A stretch of DNA of 64,000 nt from JAPKZH01 sp963715635 (GTDB lineage Bacteria > Acidobacteriota > Aminicenantia > Aminicenantales > UBA4085). The notes under the pieces are model-generated. The model ran no database searches and was not told where the DNA came from. It worked only from the letters and a program-made list of their open reading frames with translations. The stretch lies in NCBI GenBank assembly GCA_963715635.1, contig OY970261.1, positions 1 through 64,000 on the forward strand, in the 5' to 3' direction. Positions 52,841-61,846 of this stretch are shown piece by piece (positions within the stretch are counted from its first letter, which is position 1; each line of letters opens with the position of its first letter). The position numbers and the translations under genes were made by a program.

Positions 52841-53904
52841 GCCCGGCCTCTTTCCACGCGCCGCTTTTTCGTGCGGTGTCTTTCGAGGCCAAGCTTGATC
52901 AGCCGGTCAACGAGCTCAGGAAAGGACACGCCGCTCACGTGCCAGAGCTTGGGGTACATGCTGATCTCTGTAAACCCGGGTATCGTGTTGATTTCACTCA
53001 AATAAATCTTCCGCGTGCGGGCCTCAAGGAAAAAGTCTACCCGGGCCATTCCCGAGCAGTCACAGGCTTTGAAGGCCTCGACCGACAGGCTCCGGATTTT
53101 TTTGATGATCGAAGCCGGCAGCTTCGCGGGAATGCCGAACCTTGTCTTGCCGTCGAGGTATTTATCGCTGTAATCATAGAATTCCCGGAAGGGCATGATT
53201 TCTCCGGGAAGCGAAGCCTCGGGTTTGTCGTTTCCGAGGACGCTGCATTCGAGCTCACGCCCGATGATTCCCTCTTCGACGAGGATCTTGCGGTCATAAA
53301 GAAATGCGGTTTCCAGGGCGGCCCTGGTTCCGGCGTAATCTTTGACCTTGGTGATGCCCACGCTTGATCCCAGATTGGCCGGCTTGACAAAAAAAGGAAG
53401 CCCGAATTCCCGGCGGATGCGCTTCAGGATTTCACGGCGGGATTTGTTCCACTCTATTTCGTGAAGGACAGTGAATTTTGCCACGGGCAGGTTTTTGGCC
53501 TGGAAAAGGGTTTTCATAACAGCTTTGTCCATGCCGACGGCCGACCCTAGAACGGCGGCTCCCACATAAGGGACATCCGCCATTTCCAGGAGGCCTTGGA
53601 TCGTTCCGTCCTCGCCGGACGGGCCGTGGAGCACGGGAAAGTAAATGTCCGCGTTGATGGCGCCGGCCGGATTTTGGCTCGCCCACGGGAGGAAGGAGTG
53701 AAAGGGCCCTTGGACCAGCTCGGATAAGGGACGAAGAGGGGAACGCGCCGGCTTCCATCCGCCCTGCTTATTGATATAGAGGGAGATGACTTTGTATTTT
53801 TTAGGGTCCAAGTTTCGATAAATGGCGGATGCCGACCGGAGGGAGACTTCATGTTCCGCGGAGCGCCCTCCGAAAAGCAAAGCTACGGTTGTCTTTTTGG
53901 CCAT
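52837..53904 (-). CDS. ddl: D-alanine--D-alanine ligase
   Basis: A 355-residue ATP-grasp enzyme of peptidoglycan precursor synthesis. Motifs: LLFGGRSAEHEVSLRSA at the N-terminus, PVLHGPSGEDGTIQG, KPANLGSSVGI, RIL-type ILVEEGIIGRELECSV, and C-terminal ARVDFFLE...INTIPGFTEISMYPKLW. All substrate and metal ligands appear present. First gene of ddl-ruvX-mltG. Confidence 0.95.
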   Translation of the reverse strand: MAKKTTVALLFGGRSAEHEVSLRSASAIYRNLDPKKYKVISLYINKQGGWKPARSPLRPLSELVQGPFHSFLPWASQNPAGAINADIYFPVLHGPSGEDGTIQGLLEMADVPYVGAAVLGSAVGMDKAVMKTLFQAKNLPVAKFTVLHEIEWNKSRREILKRIRREFGLPFFVKPANLGSSVGITKVKDYAGTRAALETAFLYDRKILVEEGIIGRELECSVLGNDKPEASLPGEIMPFREFYDYSDKYLDGKTRFGIPAKLPASIIKKIRSLSVEAFKACDCSGMARVDFFLEARTRKIYLSEINTIPGFTEISMYPKLWHVSGVSFPELVDRLIKLGLERHRTKKRRVERGRA

Positions 53905-54086
53905 AGGATCGCCGCTACCAAGTTGATATTGTATAGAATGCAGGCCTTTTTGTCCATGCCATCGGAAACCGCGGGAAAACTATTCGTTTTTAATAGATCC
54001 GGTCATAGGCCCCGCACGATCCGGAGTTCGGCACGTGTCCTGGATTACAAAATGTGCAATGAGTGGGTCTGATCCCCAATGGAATG

Positions 54087-54356
54087 TTACAGGCTGCCCT
54101 TGAACATCCGGCTGGGGTTGAACTTAATCCTCTTCCTCCTCGGGACGTCAATCGCCTCTCCCGTTTTTGGGTTCCGGCCCCGGCGGGCTTCCCGGGTTCT
54201 CATTTCAAAACTGCCAAAACCGGACAGGTTCACTTTCCCCCCTTTTCGAAGGGACCCTTTGACGGACTCAAGAAGCGACTGGAAGGCCTTCTGTGACTGG
54301 TGCAGAGTGATGCCTGCTTCCCTGGCCATCTTGGCCACGATCTCTTTTTTGCCCAT
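54087..54356 (-). CDS. HU/IHF family DNA-binding protein
   Basis: An 89-residue nucleoid protein: EIVAKMAREAGITLHQSQKA, then GKVNLSGFGSFEMRTREARR and GRNPKTGEAIDVP, the DNA-intercalating arm with its proline. The ATG at 54356 has GGAGGAGAGGAGG upstream. Its own promoter is at 54429-54457. Confidence 0.92.
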   Translation of the reverse strand: MGKKEIVAKMAREAGITLHQSQKAFQSLLESVKGSLRKGGKVNLSGFGSFEMRTREARRGRNPKTGEAIDVPRRKRIKFNPSRMFKGSL

Positions 54357-54428
54357 GAGATACCTCCTCTCCTCCTTGCTGATCCTATGATGAATTTATT
54401 AATCCCTGTATGAAAATTATATGTCATT

Positions 54429-54457
54429 ATCTTAGAAAGAATAAACGCCGTTGTCAA
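54429..54457 (-). promoter_or_regulatory. Sigma-70 promoter of the HU gene
   Basis: Minus strand TTGACA (54457-54452), 17-nt spacer, TAAGAT (54434-54429). Confidence 0.6.
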
Positions 54458-54518
54458 GTTATTGATGTTGACCGGGACTAAATATATGGGGATGCCTCTG
54501 ACCCTCTCAAGGAATCAA

Positions 54519-54547
54519 TTGACAGCGGAAGTTTTGCCCACTATAAT
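54519..54547 (+). promoter_or_regulatory. Consensus sigma-70 promoter
   Basis: TTGACA (54519-54524), 17-nt spacer, TATAAT (54542-54547), 44 nt before the secreted-protein ATG at 54591. Confidence 0.85.
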
Positions 54548-54590
54548 TCTTTTATCAGGAGTGGGAAAAAATAAGTTTTGAGAGGTGACT

Positions 54591-55361
54591 ATGAAAAAAT
54601 GTGTGCGGCTTTGCATGTGTTTCATCCCGGTACTCGTATGGTTGTGTGCGGCCAGCGGACAGGAGGTGCAGACCCAGATTGAAAAGGCGAAAATTTTTCG
54701 GGATACCTATCCTCTCATCTCCGAATCGGACCTCTACTGCTCCTTATCTATCCTAGAGGAATTCCCCAAGATCAAGATCATTGGCGCCGATCGCGATGCC
54801 GAGAAGACCATGTTTTCCGATACGGACACCTTTTTTGTGGACAAAGCCAAGGACGACGGTCTTCAGGAAGGCCAGGTCTGGACCATCCTGGAAATCGGGA
54901 ATAAAATCAGCCTTTCGCTCGGCCCTGTCGCTTTCAAGCGCGGCCGCGCCCGAATCCTCCGAGTGGAGGCCGGCCGCAGTCTAGCCAGAGTCGAAAAATC
55001 TTGCGGACGGATAGCGATTGGAGATTTCCTCGTCCCCTTCCAAGAGAAAGAAGGGCTGCTGGGGAAAGACCTCGGCTACAGTGTCCAGGCCAAAGAGGGA
55101 GCCAAGACCGGAAAACTCGTATATCTGCAGAATGACCTCAGTCAGGTCGGCACCGGCCATTGGGCCATTATTGACATGGGCAAAGCCCAGGGAATCCAAG
55201 TCGGCCAGCAGTTGACCGTTTTCAAGATCCTCCAAAGGGACCTTCCTCTCGAGCCGGTCGGCAATTCCGTGGTGATCGATGTCGGCAGCCAGACCTCCAC
55301 CATAAAAATTCTGTCCTGCAAGGATGCCATCCGGCTCGGCTCATCTGTCCAGGTCAAGTAA
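54591..55361 (+). CDS. Secreted protein of unknown function
   Basis: About 256 residues from the ATG at 54591 (GAGAGG upstream). A signal peptide (CVRLCMCFIPVLVWLCAASG) is followed by a beta-rich region with GLQEGQVWTILEIGNKISLS and GIQVGQQLTVFKIL, phrases like those of proteins that carry LysM domains and read as small OB- or SH3-like barrels. No catalytic motif was found. A perfect sigma-70 promoter suggests constitutive, strong expression. Two tRNA genes follow. Confidence 0.6.
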   Translation: MKKCVRLCMCFIPVLVWLCAASGQEVQTQIEKAKIFRDTYPLISESDLYCSLSILEEFPKIKIIGADRDAEKTMFSDTDTFFVDKAKDDGLQEGQVWTILEIGNKISLSLGPVAFKRGRARILRVEAGRSLARVEKSCGRIAIGDFLVPFQEKEGLLGKDLGYSVQAKEGAKTGKLVYLQNDLSQVGTGHWAIIDMGKAQGIQVGQQLTVFKILQRDLPLEPVGNSVVIDVGSQTSTIKILSCKDAIRLGSSVQVK

Positions 55362-55449
55362 ATCGTCGTCAGACGCTTCTCGATTTCTGTGAAATGTTCG
55401 ATGGAACCTGTCACGGACATTGAGTTGCTGACATCCCCGCCCATCCTTA

Positions 55450-55478
55450 TTGACAGAAACCCCGGTTTTTGTTAGTTT
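55450..55478 (+). promoter_or_regulatory. Candidate promoter of the tRNA-Gly/tRNA-Cys pair
   Basis: TTGACA (55450-55455), 17-nt spacer, TAGTTT (55473-55478), about 38 nt before tRNA-Gly. Confidence 0.5.
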
Positions 55479-55516
55479 AAGCCCTGTTTCTTCCCGACGA
55501 GCTGCGGATGACCGAA

Positions 55517-55591
55517 GCGGGCGTAGTTCAGAGGTAGAACGTCTGCTTGCCAAGCAGAAGGTCGTGGGTTCAAGTCCCATCGCCCGCTCCA
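55517..55591 (+). tRNA. tRNA-Gly (GCC)
   Basis: Acceptor GCGGGCG/CGCCCGC, discriminator T, anticodon stem CTGCT/AGCAG with loop TGCCA, anticodon GCC (glycine), T loop TTCAAGT. CCA is encoded at 55589-55591. Confidence 0.95.
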
Positions 55592-55630
55592 ATTCTTGCT
55601 TTGCTTGACGGCGCATTTTATGAGAAAGAG

Positions 55631-55706
55631 GGCGCGGTACCCAAGAGGCTAAGGGAGAGGTCTGCAAAACCTCGATTCGTCGGTTCGAGTCCGACCCGCG
55701 CCTCCA
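55631..55706 (+). tRNA. tRNA-Cys (GCA)
   Basis: Acceptor GGCGCGG/CCGCGCC, discriminator T, anticodon stem GAGGT/ACCTC with loop CTGCAAA, anticodon GCA (cysteine), T arm GTCGG TTCGAGT CCGAC. CCA is encoded at 55704-55706. Confidence 0.95.
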
Positions 55707-55733
55707 CTATAATTGCCTTTGGCCGAAAATGAT

Positions 55734-55762
55734 TTGACAGGGAATGTCAATCATTATATAGT
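55734..55762 (+). promoter_or_regulatory. Sigma-70 promoter of the Yip1 gene
   Basis: TTGACA (55734-55739), 17-nt spacer, TATAGT (55757-55762). Confidence 0.7.
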
Positions 55763-55790
55763 CTTTTCAACTCAAGTAAGGAGGTATGGA

Positions 55791-56384
55791 ATGGATTTAG
55801 TCGCAAGAGCTCAGGCCATCATTTTGAAGCCCAAAGAGGAATGGGGCAAGATCAAAGCCGAGTCCACGACCATTGCACAGCTTTTCACCTCATACGCCAT
55901 CTTGCTGGCCGCCATCCCGGCTATTGCCCAGTTTATCGGCCACGGACTGGTCGGCAGGAGGATTCCCTTTGCTGGTTGGGTGAGATACAGCATCGGCTCG
56001 GCGCTTTTCGAGGCCATCCTTTACTATGTCTTTACGCTGGTCAGCGTCTATCTCTTCGGGATCGTTATCAATGCCCTGGCCCCAAGCTTCGGCTCGAAGC
56101 AGAGCCCGGTGAATGCGATGAAGCTGGCGGTTTTCAGCATGACGCCCATGTGGATCGGGGGTATTTTTTATATCATTCCGTTCCTGGGATTCCTGGCTTG
56201 GCTGGCGAGCCTGTACGGCCTTTATATCCTCTATCTGGGGTTTGACAATCCGCTGATGGACACTCCCAAGGAAAAAGTCGTCGGCTATTTGCTGGTCAGC
56301 ATCGTCGTAATCGTTGTCCTATCGATGGTCGTCTTCCTCGTCCTGGGGGCCATTTTTACGGTAGGAAAAATCAGCGGCATTTAA
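55791..56384 (+). CDS. Yip1 family membrane protein
   Basis: A 197-residue inner-membrane protein starting at the ATG at 55791, just after AAGGAGG. Five hydrophobic segments follow a cytoplasmic N-terminus (RAQAIILKPKEEWGKIKAES) typical of the bacterial Yip1 family; GGIFYIIPFLGFLAWLASLY and YLGFDNPLMDTPKEKVVGY are the most conserved stretches. Function of bacterial members is unknown. Convergent with pyrF. Confidence 0.82.
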   Translation: MDLVARAQAIILKPKEEWGKIKAESTTIAQLFTSYAILLAAIPAIAQFIGHGLVGRRIPFAGWVRYSIGSALFEAILYYVFTLVSVYLFGIVINALAPSFGSKQSPVNAMKLAVFSMTPMWIGGIFYIIPFLGFLAWLASLYGLYILYLGFDNPLMDTPKEKVVGYLLVSIVVIVVLSMVVFLVLGAIFTVGKISGI

Positions 56385-56395
56385 TCCGGCAGGCG

Positions 56396-57121
56396 CTAAG
56401 CTTTTTCGATTTCTTCGAGAATCTTTAATAACGCTCCTTGCGGGGAGGCTGCCTGGGTGACAGGCCTGCCCACAACCAGATAATCCGACCCCTTTTGGAT
56501 GGCCTGCAAAGGCGTCATGATCCTTTTTTGGTCATGGGTGGCGGCCCAGGCCGGCCGGATTCCCGGCGTCACGATGACAAAACCCGGGCCCAGCTCGCGC
56601 CTGACAATCTCGATTTCCTGCGCCGAGCAGACGATGCCGTCCATCCCCGACTGCTTGGCCAAGCCAGCCAGGCGCAGAACCTGGCCTGCTGTATCGGGAG
56701 CCATTCCGATTGCCTGAAGGTCGTCGCTCTTCAAGCTGGTCAATACCGTCACCCCCAGGAGTAGTGGCCTGGCCGTGTGCAATTTTTCCGACTCCTCAGT
56801 CGCCGCCTCAGCGGCTTTTCTCATCATTTCCTCGCCCCCCGATGCATGGATGGTCATCATGGCCGCGCCCAGCCTCACCCCGATGCGGACCGCTTCAGCC
56901 ACCGTGTTGGGAATATCGTGCAGCTTCAAGTCCAGGAAAACGCTTTTGCCCAACTTGCGAATCGCCTTGAGCAGGGGCGGCCCTTCGGCGGTGAAAAGCT
57001 CCAAACCCACCTTGAAAACCCGGGCGTCCCGGAGTTCGCGGACAAGGGCCAAGGCCTGCTCTTTATTCTCCACATCCAGGGCGATGATCACCTTGTTCCT
57101 CAGATCTTGGCTTGACGGCAT
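56396..57121 (-). CDS. pyrF: Orotidine 5'-phosphate decarboxylase
   Basis: A 241-residue decarboxylase that makes UMP. Key motif VFLDLKLHDIPNTV near residue 65 supplies the catalytic Lys/Asp pair, with IIALDVENKEQAL at the N-terminus, VTPGIRP and GSDYLVVGRPVTQA at the phosphate site. Same pathway as pyrD and pyrK at 57.8-59.5 kb, on the same strand, but separated by one plus-strand gene. Confidence 0.95.
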   Translation of the reverse strand: MPSSQDLRNKVIIALDVENKEQALALVRELRDARVFKVGLELFTAEGPPLLKAIRKLGKSVFLDLKLHDIPNTVAEAVRIGVRLGAAMMTIHASGGEEMMRKAAEAATEESEKLHTARPLLLGVTVLTSLKSDDLQAIGMAPDTAGQVLRLAGLAKQSGMDGIVCSAQEIEIVRRELGPGFVIVTPGIRPAWAATHDQKRIMTPLQAIQKGSDYLVVGRPVTQAASPQGALLKILEEIEKA

Positions 57122-57253
57122 CGAAATTCCTCCTGGGGTCGGTATCCTGTGCCCATTTTAACAAACTTTTAACAAACTTTTGACATATTTATAACAACTC
57201 TTTTCGAAGAAAACGCTAGATTGTGATCGAAGTCGATATGAAGGAGGCTCGAG

Positions 57254-57756
57254 ATGAGCAAGAGCAAATTCAAAACCTGCCAAAAAAAACTGGGTGGAGC
57301 AGCGGCCGGCTTGATTTTAATGATTTTTTTCGGGATCCCGCCGCTGGCCAGGAAAGCCAAAGAGAGTTCGGTATCAATGGCATGGCGGTCGTTTCTGAAT
57401 ACGGCCCCTTCGTCCTACCGGGAGGCGTGATAAATGTTGGATATTTGAAAAAAGGAATCGGAGGTGAGGGCTATCTGGCCTACTTTCCCGGCGCTGGCTT
57501 ATTGGGCTTCCTTTTCGGCGGGAACATCGTGGCCAATCCGTTTTCGGATCAGCCCATCAGCCCATGCTTGAGCACGGGGATTCTGGTGAGCCCGGTAGGA
57601 TTCGGTATCTGGAACGCGGGAGGCGGCTTGAAGATCAAATTCACTCGTAACCTGGGCATTCGGATGGAGTACCGTTATTGCCGCGCTTTTACTTTTTCTT
57701 CTGATTTTCAATTTGGATTCGGCATGCTGGTCGGGGGGATCTTTTTCAGCAATTAA
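57254..57756 (+). CDS. Small outer-membrane beta-barrel-like protein, apparent frameshift
   Basis: AAGGAGG sits 6 nt before the ATG at 57254, and this frame gives a signal peptide (KKLGGAAAGLILMIFFGIP) but stops soon after. The rest of the protein lies in the preceding frame: about 140 residues with alternating hydrophobic/glycine strands (GGVINVGYLKKGIGGEGYL, RNLGIRMEYRYCRAF) and a terminal aromatic strand (LVGGIFFSN), as in small barrels. Inserting one C in the CCC at 57337-57339 joins the frames and yields a signal-peptidase site IPAAGQ. So one base is probably missing, by mutation or by error. Function unknown. Confidence 0.6.
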
Positions 57757-57819
57757 AAAAGGTGGGGGTTTTCTCCAGCCGGACCTAAGAAAGAAGATGC
57801 CGGAATTTCCCGGCCCCGA

Positions 57820-58731
57820 TTATAGCTTCAGCGTTCCAACCAATCCGGCGATTTTTTTGATCTCGTTCCTCCGGCAAAAATCTTCGATCTCCCGGACGAT
57901 TCTCAGCGTGGATGCCGGGTCAACGAAATTGGCCGTCCCGACTTCGACGGCCCTGGCGCCCACAATCAAAAACTCGAGCGCGTCGGCCCCCGTCATGATG
58001 CCGCCCATGCCGATGACGGGGATCTTTACGGCCGAAGCAACCTGGTAAACCATCCTCAGGGCAATGGGCTTGATGGCCGGGCCGCTGAGCCCGCCGAAGA
58101 TGTTGGCCAGCTTGGGCCGCTGCGTCTCGATGTCCACGGCCATGGCCAGGATCGTGTTGATCAGAGAAATGCCGTCGGCTCCCCCTTCTTCGGCGGCCTT
58201 GGCGATCTCGACGATGTCTGTGACATTGGGGGAGAGCTTGGCGATGATCGGAAGACGGCTGGCTTGTTTGACCAGCTTCACCAGTGAGAAGGTCGAGCGG
58301 GGGTCCAAGGCCGGGCAGAACCCGTTTTTTTCCACATTCGGGCAGGAGATATTGAGCTCAAAAGCGGAGAGGCCTTTCTGGTCGTTCAAATAGTCGATGA
58401 CCTTGAGGTATTCCTCGTCGCTCGCTCCGCAGACATTGATAAAGATGGCCGTCTGATATTTCCGGAGCCGGGGCAGGGTTTCTTTCGCAAATTGTTCCAC
58501 GCCGACGCCCTGCAGTCCGATGGCGTTGATCAATCCGCTCGGCGTTTCTACGAGCCGCGGCGGCGGGTTTCCTTCGCGCGGCCCAAAATAAAGTCCCTTG
58601 ACGACGATTCCTGCTATGGCATTGAGGTCCAGGAATGGCTCGAACTCGAGGCCATAGCCGAAAGTGCCGCTGGCGGCGAGCACCGGATTGCGCAGCTTCA
58701 AAAAACCCAGGTCCACGGACAGGTCAACCAT
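57820..58731 (-). CDS. pyrD: Dihydroorotate dehydrogenase B, catalytic subunit
   Basis: A 303-residue class 1B enzyme with FMN. Motifs: NPVLAASGTFGYG, GLQGVGVEQF, ELNISCPNVEKNG with the catalytic cysteine, KLSPNVTDIVEIAKA, GGLSGPAIKPIALRMV and GMGGIMTGADALEFLIVGA. The start overlaps the pyrK stop by 1 nt (TAATG). Uses NAD+ through PyrK. Confidence 0.95.
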   Translation of the reverse strand: MVDLSVDLGFLKLRNPVLAASGTFGYGLEFEPFLDLNAIAGIVVKGLYFGPREGNPPPRLVETPSGLINAIGLQGVGVEQFAKETLPRLRKYQTAIFINVCGASDEEYLKVIDYLNDQKGLSAFELNISCPNVEKNGFCPALDPRSTFSLVKLVKQASRLPIIAKLSPNVTDIVEIAKAAEEGGADGISLINTILAMAVDIETQRPKLANIFGGLSGPAIKPIALRMVYQVASAVKIPVIGMGGIMTGADALEFLIVGARAVEVGTANFVDPASTLRIVREIEDFCRRNEIKKIAGLVGTLKL

Positions 58732-59525
58732 TAGCCTTCCTTTTCCCAGATAATCTCATCGCCGGAAAATACGGGACCGTCTTCGCAGATCTTTCTCCAC
58801 GTCCCGTTATCGCCCGTCCTGATGCGCTTCACGCAGCCCCAGCAGGCGCCGAAGCCGCAGCCCATCATGGATTCGAGAGAGAATTGGGCCGGAATCTTTT
58901 CGCGGGCGGCGATTTCCGCCGTTTTTTTCATCATCGGATCGGGCCCGCAGACAAACAGGGCCGCCGGCGTCTGTTTATTGATGTCTTTCTGAAGGAGCGC
59001 GGTGACAAAGCCGCGAAATCCGCAGGTCCCATCATCCGTTGAACAGGCGACATCCAGGCCGGCTTTTTCGAATTTCTGCCTGAGAGGCAGGTCCGGCAGG
59101 CTCTGGCCTCCATACAGCACTTTGACTCTGGCGCTGGCCGTCCGAAGTTCCTGCGCCAAGAAATACAAAGGAGCGATTCCCCTTCCTCCGCCCACGAGAT
59201 AAACAAGTTTTCCTTTGATGTCGGCGTCCCAGTCGAAGCCCTTTCCGAGCGGTCCCAAAATATCAAGCCCGTCTCCCTCTTTTTTTTGGGCGAGAAGGGA
59301 TGTGCCCTGGCCAGCGATCTGGAAAAAAATTTCGAGGCTATTCGAATCCCTACCATGGATGCTAAGAGGGCGGCGCAAAAGGGGATAGACCCGATCGCTC
59401 ACTCGCACCATGAGAAACTGGCCGGGTTTGGCCCCGCCGGCCAGCGCCGGCGATTCGATGCGGAAAAGAAAATAATCGCCCCATGCCTGCCTGTGGACGA
59501 TTCTTGCCGAGGGGTCCTTGGTCAT
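58731..59525 (-). CDS. pyrK: Dihydroorotate dehydrogenase B, electron-transfer subunit
   Basis: About 264 residues from the ATG at 59525. FAD-binding RPLSIHGRD and NAD-binding LVGGGRGIAPLYFLAQEL are followed by the [2Fe-2S] ligands CGFGACWGC and, about 15 residues on, CEDGPVF. It carries electrons from PyrD's FMN to NAD+. First of the pyrK-pyrD pair. Confidence 0.93.
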   Translation of the reverse strand: MTKDPSARIVHRQAWGDYFLFRIESPALAGGAKPGQFLMVRVSDRVYPLLRRPLSIHGRDSNSLEIFFQIAGQGTSLLAQKKEGDGLDILGPLGKGFDWDADIKGKLVYLVGGGRGIAPLYFLAQELRTASARVKVLYGGQSLPDLPLRQKFEKAGLDVACSTDDGTCGFRGFVTALLQKDINKQTPAALFVCGPDPMMKKTAEIAAREKIPAQFSLESMMGCGFGACWGCVKRIRTGDNGTWRKICEDGPVFSGDEIIWEKEG

Positions 59526-59593
59526 CGCCGTTCCCAATTCGCAGGAACAATATCAGAATATGCGCCCTTTGGCAACAGGCTGAAAGGTTCCCC

Positions 59594-60013
59594 TCAAGCC
59601 GTTGGATCGGATTTTGCGAATAATATATTCACCGAGAGAAAGAGAAGGATGCCGTCCTGAACGAGGAGTAGCCAATCGGCCTTGTGGCTGAGGCTTCCGA
59701 AGCAGCCGCAGTCGGTGTCGATCCCCCGGGCCATGGTGACTCCGACCAGGATGATGAATCCAACAAGGAGGCCGGAAACAAGAAGGGCGCTCGGCCGGCG
59801 CAAGATTCCCGTGATGAGCAGGGCCCCGCAGAGGATCTCGATCCAGGGAAGGATGAGGGCCGCCAATAAGGACACCTCGTGAGAAACGATTCGGAAATTC
59901 TTGATGTTTTGGGCGAAATCCAAAGGATCACCGACTTTGAGAAGGCCCGCCGCAAAGAACGCCGCCCCGACAATCAGACGGAAGATGAGGAGAAGATATT
60001 TATGGCGAATCAT
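59594..60013 (-). CDS. MauE/DoxX family membrane protein
   Basis: A 139-residue membrane protein with four helices and a Cys pair DTDCGCFG facing the periplasm. It begins FRLIVGAAFFAAGLLKVGDP, a typical MauE/DoxX N-terminus. Such proteins occur beside rhodanese-like or thioredoxin-like proteins and may form disulfides. It overlaps the rhodanese gene by 14 nt. Confidence 0.8.
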   Translation of the reverse strand: MIRHKYLLLIFRLIVGAAFFAAGLLKVGDPLDFAQNIKNFRIVSHEVSLLAALILPWIEILCGALLITGILRRPSALLVSGLLVGFIILVGVTMARGIDTDCGCFGSLSHKADWLLLVQDGILLFLSVNILFAKSDPTA

Positions 60014-60485
60014 GTCCTTCGGCAGTCGGGTGGCCGGTGCGCAACCATTCGGCCCAGCCTCCCGTAAAAACGCGGATGTTCTTATAGCCCTGGCCGTGCA
60101 GGACCTTGGCCAGGCTCAGGCTGTCCTGGCAATCTCTGCCATCGCAATAGACCACGATCGTTTTTTCGAATGGGATGTTGAGCGGCGAATTGAGTTTTTC
60201 CTTGTTATCTTCGAGAGGGACGCTCACGGCGTTCAGAATGTGCCCCTCCGAGAATTTTTGCTTCGGCCGGCTGTCAATGAATAAAGCGTCTCTGCGGATA
60301 AACAGCTCTTCGGCCTCGGCTAGGCTGATCAGAGTGATGCCGGGATATTTTGCGGACGAAAAGAGGCTCTCCCGGAATTCACCTCTGAGGAATTTCTGGA
60401 ACAGGGGAAAGTTGGCAGCCAGCCCCAAAAGAACGGCGGCGAGGACGATCAGCGCTGCCCCCGCGACTGTTTTTTTGAAATTCAT
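60000..60485 (-). CDS. Membrane-anchored rhodanese-like protein
   Basis: A 161-residue protein with an N-terminal anchor (GAALIVLAAVLLGLAANF) and one rhodanese domain. The active-site loop is VVYCDGRDCQDS, with the catalytic cysteine in CDGRDC; DSRPKQKFSEGHILNAVSVP is the conserved upstream block. It probably handles a sulfur transfer or redox step with the MauE-like protein. Confidence 0.82.
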   Translation of the reverse strand: MNFKKTVAGAALIVLAAVLLGLAANFPLFQKFLRGEFRESLFSSAKYPGITLISLAEAEELFIRRDALFIDSRPKQKFSEGHILNAVSVPLEDNKEKLNSPLNIPFEKTIVVYCDGRDCQDSLSLAKVLHGQGYKNIRVFTGGWAEWLRTGHPTAEGHDSP

Positions 60486-60559
60486 GGAGAATAATTGCTA
60501 TCCGCGGCCCGTCATAGACTTCATAAGATCGACGCGCGGCCGCCTCATGACGGATGCAC

Positions 60560-61759
60560 CTATTTTTCAACCGTGCTTTTGTATTTTTCCAGCCCAGCCC
60601 TGAATAATTTTATAGCGCGCGCCAGGTCTTTTTCGTTGAGAACGTAGGCGATCCGGATCTCATCTTTGCCTTTGCTTGGCGTCGAGTAGAATCCCGGTCC
60701 CGGCGCCACCATGACCGTTTCTTTATCGACGCTGAAATCGGTCAGCATCCACACCGCAAACCGCTCGGTGTCCCGGATTGGAAGCTTCACGCTCATGTAG
60801 AAAGCGCCCTGGGGTTTATGGACGACGACACCCGGGATGGCGCTCAGACCCTGGTAAAGGATATCCCGTCTCCTCTGGTATTCCAGCCGGACCGGTTCGA
60901 AATAGGCCATGCCCATTTTGTAAGCAGCCAGGGCGGCCTTTTGTTCGATGGTCGGCGGACAGAGCCTTGCCTGGGCGAAGCGGAGAAGCGACTGATAGAC
61001 GGTCTCGTTCCTGGAGATAGCGGCGCCGATCCGTGCTCCACAGCAGCTGAACCGCTTGGAAATGCTATCCACGACGATGACCCTGTCCTTGATGTCCTCG
61101 TACTCCAGGACGCTCTTGTGTCTTACCCCATCATAGACGAATTCCTTGTAGACCTCGTCGCCGATCAGAAACAGGTCATGCTTGAGAACAAGGGAAACAA
61201 CCCTTTCCAACTCCTCGGACGTATAGACGGTGCCGGTCGGATTGTTGGGTGAGCAGAGGACGATCGCCCTGGTCTTCGGGGTGATCTTGGCCTCGATGAC
61301 GCCTTTGGCAGGCAGGCGGTAGCCGTCTTCCACATGCAGAGTAAGGGGGACGATGTTGATGCTGGATGCGGAAGCATACCCATTGTAGTTTGTGTAAAAA
61401 GGCTCGGGGATGATGATTTCATCGCCCGGGTCGGCCACGACGCAAAAGGCGAAAAGGATCGCCTCCGAGCCGCCGCAGGTGATGATGACGTTTTCCGAAT
61501 TCAGGGGGATCCGATAGGAATTGAAATACTGGGCGATGGCCTGCCTCAGTTCCAGGAATCCCTGGGCCGGCCCGTAAGCCAGGATCTTTTCGCTGTAGCC
61601 GTGGACGGCGTCGAGAATGGGCTGGGGGGTGGGGATGTCGGGGTCGCCGATGTTTAAAAAATAGATATGGATGCCCTTGGCCAGGGCCTGATCCGCATAG
61701 GGCTTGAGCTTGCGGATGGGAGAGGCTTGGATTGTCTGGCCTCGTCGAGAAAGTTCCAT
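60560..61759 (-). CDS. Class I/II PLP-dependent aminotransferase
   Basis: About 399 residues starting at the ATG at 61759, 7 nt after GAGGAG. Motifs: IHYFLNIGDPDIPTP-like N-terminus, AYGPAQGFLELRQAIA, CSPNNPTGTVY, LIGDEVYKEFVY, and SISKRFSCCGARIG with the PLP lysine. C-terminal FYSTPSKGKDEIRIAYVLNE is typical of aspartate-type aminotransferases. The amino donor cannot be fixed. Same strand as the rhodanese gene. Confidence 0.9.
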   Translation of the reverse strand: MELSRRGQTIQASPIRKLKPYADQALAKGIHIYFLNIGDPDIPTPQPILDAVHGYSEKILAYGPAQGFLELRQAIAQYFNSYRIPLNSENVIITCGGSEAILFAFCVVADPGDEIIIPEPFYTNYNGYASASSINIVPLTLHVEDGYRLPAKGVIEAKITPKTRAIVLCSPNNPTGTVYTSEELERVVSLVLKHDLFLIGDEVYKEFVYDGVRHKSVLEYEDIKDRVIVVDSISKRFSCCGARIGAAISRNETVYQSLLRFAQARLCPPTIEQKAALAAYKMGMAYFEPVRLEYQRRRDILYQGLSAIPGVVVHKPQGAFYMSVKLPIRDTERFAVWMLTDFSVDKETVMVAPGPGFYSTPSKGKDEIRIAYVLNEKDLARAIKLFRAGLEKYKSTVEK

Positions 61760-61846
61760 GGATGACTCCTCGTTACCGATGATGAATGCTTTTTGATTAT
61801 GGCCCAAACCGCCTGACGATGTCAATTTGGAGGACGGCGAGATGGA